Below, one piece after another: positions 60,854 to 64,000 of a stretch of 64,000 bases of DNA. The notes below the pieces were generated by a model. The model made no database searches and had not been told where the DNA came from. It saw only the letters and a list, made by a program, of their open reading frames with translations. This stretch comes from CAYVLA01 sp964549615 [NCBI: uncultured Thermococci archaeon] (GTDB lineage Archaea > CAYQAE01 > CAYVLA01). The translations under genes and the position numbers were made by a program. Position 1 is the first letter of the stretch. Each line of letters opens with the position of its first letter. Where the stretch lies: assembly GCA_964549615.1 (NCBI GenBank), contig CAZJVP010000072.1, forward strand, positions 1-64,000, read 5' to 3'.

Positions 60854-63157
60854 CTAATGTCCCATCTCCCTTCTCGCTGCGGCGACCTGACCCAGGCTTA
60901 TGCAACCATCGCCGGGGGGCAGGAAAACGTGCCTGAGGAGCTTTCGGTCCAGGTTCTTCTCCATGACCGAGACGATATGCTCGTTGTACATGACGCCCCC
61001 CGAGCATGCCACGGCGTCCGGACCGAGGTCCTGGATGCAGAGGTTTGCCATCTCCGCGATGCCCCTCGCTATGGCGGCCTGGGACCCGGCCGCAATATCT
61101 TCCTTGGAGCGCCGTTTCTCCAAGGCCTCCACAACGCCCATCAAGAGCTTCGTTGTGTCCAGGATGTATCTACCCTCCTTCCTATAGACCTCGACCGGTA
61201 GATCCACAACATCTGGGTCGCCTCGGGAGGCGAAACCCTCCAGCCTCATCGCGCCCTCTCCCTCATACGTGCGTTCGTAGCTTATGCCAAGAAGGATCGA
61301 GATGGCGTCGAGCACCCTCCCCGTGCTCGTCGTCCAAGATACGTTGAAACCCGTATCAAGCTGGCGGATGATGAGGTCAAGCTCTTTTTCACCCTTCCTG
61401 AGGCCGTCGTAGCAGAACCTGCGCACGATCCTCCTGAGCCTTTCCTCCTCGTAAACGGGTGCAAGAATCCCTATCACCATGCGGACGGGGTAGATCGCCG
61501 CAAGGTCGCCGCCTATCAGGGGTTGCGGCTGGAGGGAACCCATTCGGACATTTCTCTCGCCAACGGCCAGGATCTCGCCGCCCCAGGCCTCCTTCTCGTT
61601 GCCGTACCCAACTCCGTCGCAGATGATGCCGATCACGGTTTGGCCTGGATCGATCCCGTTCTCGGCGATGACGCTGTGAAGATGTGCGTAGTGGTGTTGC
61701 ACCGCGAAGCTCGGACAGCCCCATTTCTCGGCAAGGGAATGTGCAAGCCTGGTTGAGAGGAACGACGGATGCAGATCATGCGCCACAGCGTCTAGGCTCA
61801 GCGTGTTGGTGTCCTTCATCAGGCACGCGATGGCTTCTTTCAGGTAATTGAATGTGTCGAAGTTAGAGGTGTTGCCGATATGCTGGGTCAGGAATGCCAA
61901 CCCGTCCTTTGCTATGCATGCGGTCGAGGAGAGCTCAGGCCCCACGCCCAGCACGGCCTCCTTGCCCTCCCATTCCAGCTTCAGAGGGTAGGGAGCATAC
62001 CCGCGGGACCGCCTGATCATGACCGGACGTTTCCCATGGAACCTGACCACGCTGTCGTCACACCTGTTGACTATCTCCCTGTCGTGCCAAAGGAGGTAGT
62101 CTATATGCTTGAGCCTCTCCTTCAGCTTCTCCGCCTCAAGCGCCATAGGCTCGTCGTGAACGTTGGCCGATGTCATCACCAGCGCCGGCTGCTCCGTCTC
62201 GCTCAACAGCAGGTGGTGCAAAGGACTGTAGGGCAGCATGACCCCGATGTTGCCTAGGTCGGGCGAGAGCAGATCGGAGAGAGGAAAGGGGTCCAACTTT
62301 TTCAGGACTACGATCGGCCGCTTCCAGTCCGTGAGCGCCTTCTCCTCCTCGGCCCCGACGCATGCAAATCGCCTGACCTGCTCGACGGATCTTGCCATCA
62401 GCGCGAAGGGTTGGTAGGGCCTCTTGAGGATCGCCCTCAGCCTTCGGATCGCCTTGTCGTCGGTCACGCTGCATGCGAGGTGGGTGCCCCCCACCCCCTT
62501 GACGGCAACCACCATGCCATCGTCCAACAGGTGCGCCGCCCTCGCTATCGGATCTTTGCACCTCACCTTCCTACCGTTGGAGTCGGCCAGCCAGACCTTG
62601 GGACCACAGATGGGACAGGCGATGGTCTGAGCATGGTATCTCCTGTCCCCGGGGTTGGTGTACTCGCTGCGACACTGGGGGCACATCTTGAAGGGTTTCA
62701 TCGAAGTGTTCTCCCTGTCAAAGGGGGGCCCCCGAGATATGGTGAACCTGGGTCCGCAGTCCGTGCAAGTTATGAACGGGTACCGATACCGCCTGTCCCT
62801 AGGATCCCACATCTCGGCCAGACACCCTTCGCACGTCGCCACGTCCTGGGGTATGAAGGAGTTGGACGATGGCTCGGCGTCGCTCACGCTCTCCTGTATC
62901 TTGAAGCCCTCTTGCGGGGGCAGGCTGACCTCCTCGGTACTCAGCGAGAGAATCTCGGCAAGGGGCGGAAGAGATCCGCGAAGATCGCTGAGGAAGCGCT
63001 CCACCGCGCCCTTGCCTCCGTCCAGGAGGATCTCGACGCTCCCGTTTCCCACATTTCGGACGTACCCGGAGAGCCCAAGCCGCTTTGCAAGGCGGTAGAC
63101 CGAGGGTCGGAAGCCCACCCCCTGGACCCTGCCCTGGACCAAGATCCTCAGCTGCAT
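60854..63157 (-). CDS. hypF: Carbamoyltransferase HypF
   Basis: 767 residues, the usual HypF length. It loads carbamoyl phosphate to make the cyanide ligands of NiFe-hydrogenase. Domains in order: acylphosphatase (QGRVQGVGFRPSVYRLA, residues 8-24), two zinc fingers (CEGC, CTDCGPR, CPQC, CPIC, residues 109-185), YrdC-like (VKGVGGTHLACSV), and the Kae1-like O-carbamoyltransferase with VQHHYAHLHSV (HHxAH iron/zinc site) and the closing LPPGDGCISLGQ. It is divergent from hypC; an A/T block near 63180-63192 is its likely promoter. Confidence 0.97.
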   Translation of the reverse strand: MQLRILVQGRVQGVGFRPSVYRLAKRLGLSGYVRNVGNGSVEILLDGGKGAVERFLSDLRGSLPPLAEILSLSTEEVSLPPQEGFKIQESVSDAEPSSNSFIPQDVATCEGCLAEMWDPRDRRYRYPFITCTDCGPRFTISRGPPFDRENTSMKPFKMCPQCRSEYTNPGDRRYHAQTIACPICGPKVWLADSNGRKVRCKDPIARAAHLLDDGMVVAVKGVGGTHLACSVTDDKAIRRLRAILKRPYQPFALMARSVEQVRRFACVGAEEEKALTDWKRPIVVLKKLDPFPLSDLLSPDLGNIGVMLPYSPLHHLLLSETEQPALVMTSANVHDEPMALEAEKLKERLKHIDYLLWHDREIVNRCDDSVVRFHGKRPVMIRRSRGYAPYPLKLEWEGKEAVLGVGPELSSTACIAKDGLAFLTQHIGNTSNFDTFNYLKEAIACLMKDTNTLSLDAVAHDLHPSFLSTRLAHSLAEKWGCPSFAVQHHYAHLHSVIAENGIDPGQTVIGIICDGVGYGNEKEAWGGEILAVGERNVRMGSLQPQPLIGGDLAAIYPVRMVIGILAPVYEEERLRRIVRRFCYDGLRKGEKELDLIIRQLDTGFNVSWTTSTGRVLDAISILLGISYERTYEGEGAMRLEGFASRGDPDVVDLPVEVYRKEGRYILDTTKLLMGVVEALEKRRSKEDIAAGSQAAIARGIAEMANLCIQDLGPDAVACSGGVMYNEHIVSVMEKNLDRKLLRHVFLPPGDGCISLGQVAAARREMGH

Positions 63158-63252
63158 TCGCCGGGATGGGCGTCAGCAAGATCAAAAATCTATCTAGGAG
63201 CTATCCGACGCGACGCTTCCAGACCCTAGGAGAAGTCCGATGGCTAAACAAA

Positions 63253-63262
63253 GATTTAATTT
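63253..63262 (+). promoter_or_regulatory. TATA box of hypC-hypD
   Basis: GATTTAATTT predicts transcription from about 63285, so the hypC TTG at 63295 would be close to leaderless. Confidence 0.55.
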
Positions 63263-63294
63263 GTGCGTCTCGGAGGAGGTCCAGGTCCTTGCAG

Positions 63295-63516
63295 TTGTGT
63301 CTGGCGATACCCGGGAGGCTGGAGGAGATTCGCGGCAAGAGCGGCATCGTTGACTTCGGGGGAGTCCGCCGCACGGTCGATCTCTCCCTCCTTGAGAAGT
63401 GCAAGGTCGGGGACTACGTCATCGTGCACGCCGGCTTTGCGATCCAGATCCTGAGCGAGGAGGAAGCCAAATCGACGCTGGACCTCTTGAGGCAGCTTGA
63501 GGCGGCTACGGACTGA
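63295..63516 (+). CDS. hypC: Hydrogenase maturation chaperone HypC
   Basis: 73 residues. HypC must start Met-Cys; the frame has TTG TGT CTG GCG at 63295, giving the invariant CLAIPG block, so TTG 63295 is set by the family rule. The rest (DFGGVRRTVDLSLL, VGDYVIVHAGFAIQ) is typical. HypC carries the Fe(CN)2CO unit together with HypD. Upstream in-frame starts would add non-family residues. Confidence 0.95.
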   Translation: MCLAIPGRLEEIRGKSGIVDFGGVRRTVDLSLLEKCKVGDYVIVHAGFAIQILSEEEAKSTLDLLRQLEAATD

Positions 63517-63529
63517 GGAGAGGATTTCC

Positions 63530-64000
63530 CTGGACCTGTCGCCTTTCCAGAGCAGAGAACTCGTTGAACGAGCAGCGGCGCTGCTGCGCAGGATCGCACC
63601 GAAAGAGGAACTGAGGTTCATGCACGTGTGCGGAACCCACGAAAACGTCGTGACCCGGTACGGCATCAGATCGCTCCTGCCCCCGCAGATCAGGGTCGTT
63701 GCCGGCCCAGGCTGTCCGGTGTGCGTCACTTGCCCCGCCGAGATCGACTCGGCAATCCAGATAGCCCGAAAGCACGCGACCCTATTCACCTACGGCGACA
63801 TGTTCGGCGTTCCCGGAAGCAGCATATCGCTGCGCGACGCGAGAGGGGAAGGGGCCAGGGTGAAGGTGGTCTACAGCATGGCCGACGCCATCGGCATGGC
63901 CAACCCGGTGGCCGGGCCCTCCGTATTCTTCTCCATAGGCTTTGAGACCACGGCCCCCATAACCGCCTCTGTGATACGCTCGGGGGTGCCCAAGGATTTC
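63530..64000 (+). CDS. hypD: Hydrogenase maturation protein HypD (start, truncated by window end; CTG start proposed)
   Basis: The first about 157 residues, with the rest beyond the window. HypD is an Fe-S protein that assembles the Fe(CN)2CO unit with HypC. Motifs are FMHVCGTHENVV, GPGCPVCVTCPAE (Cys cluster), FTYGDMFGVPG and SIGFETTAP. No ATG, GTG or TTG lies in frame between the hypC end and the residues expected at the family start; the first ATG (63620) would cut into FMHVCGTH. CTG 63530 gives DLSPFQSRELVER, the family-like start, and GGAGAGG lies 6 bases before it. ATT 63524 is another option. Confidence 0.93.
   Translation, partial: MDLSPFQSRELVERAAALLRRIAPKEELRFMHVCGTHENVVTRYGIRSLLPPQIRVVAGPGCPVCVTCPAEIDSAIQIARKHATLFTYGDMFGVPGSSISLRDARGEGARVKVVYSMADAIGMANPVAGPSVFFSIGFETTAPITASVIRSGVPKDF

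Overview
The window is archaeal. It carries a transcription factor B gene, an archaeal-type tryptophanyl-tRNA synthetase, an archaeal SRP (7S) RNA gene, an ADP-dependent sugar kinase, a fused hexulose-phosphate synthase/isomerase, and many TATA boxes about 22-30 bases upstream of start codons (leaderless or near-leaderless transcripts). The DNA is GC-rich. A bacterial-style GrpE-DnaK-DnaJ set, HypF/C/D, corrinoid and UroD-type methyltransferase proteins and many carbohydrate-active enzymes suggest an uncultivated Thermoproteota lineage such as Bathyarchaeia or a relative. That placement is inference; no rRNA marker is present.

Layout. 0-6.4 kb: Cys-rich zinc protein, corrinoid protein, trpS, small zinc protein, CinA/MoaB-like protein, sugar epimerase, ilvD. 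6.4-8.6 kb: decayed glycosidase remnant, tRNA-Cys, UroD-family protein. 8.6-29 kb: an accessory carbohydrate region with a beta-propeller/DUF4091 hydrolase, membrane and surface proteins, TFB, a PLP decarboxylase, a toroid-like surface protein, GH29 alpha-L-fucosidase divergent from a GH42-like hydrolase, peroxiredoxin, a GATase-like surface protein, a DUF4838 protein and a double alpha/beta-hydrolase. 29-41 kb: unknown protein, dnaJ-dnaK-grpE, membrane protein, methyltransferase, thymidylate kinase, ADP-dependent sugar kinase, a TPR protein pair and SpoIIM-like membrane protein. 40.9-47.7 kb: SRP RNA, then leuA/cimA-ilvB-ilvN with overlapping ends, a second GATase-like surface protein and ilvC. 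47.9-55.7 kb: sugar isomerase-like protein, two amidohydrolases, a second UroD-family protein, a third GATase-like surface protein, HPS-PHI and an SMP-30 lactonase. 55.9-64 kb: DUF2330-like membrane protein, ModE-like regulator, PD-(D/E)XK nuclease, RHH regulator, zinc ribbon, radical SAM protein, hypF, hypC and the start of hypD.

How the genes work together. ilvD, ilvB, ilvN, ilvC and leuA/cimA cover most of branched-chain amino acid synthesis. HPS-PHI and the ADP-dependent kinase belong to sugar-phosphate metabolism. The glycosidases, esterase, lactonase and amidohydrolases suggest breakdown of deoxy-sugar or uronate-containing polysaccharide. HypF/C/D imply a NiFe hydrogenase elsewhere in the genome.

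Most notable: (1) an SRP RNA gene that overlaps the open frame continuing into leuA/cimA; (2) several conserved genes with no ATG/GTG/TTG where the family should start, two of them with a well-placed CTG; (3) a family of three scattered surface proteins with a GATase-like ectodomain and a shared coiled-coil/TM/RR-x-LY tail; (4) a perfect 7-bp inverted repeat around the TATA region between the fucosidase and its divergent partner; (5) a broken glycosidase tail.
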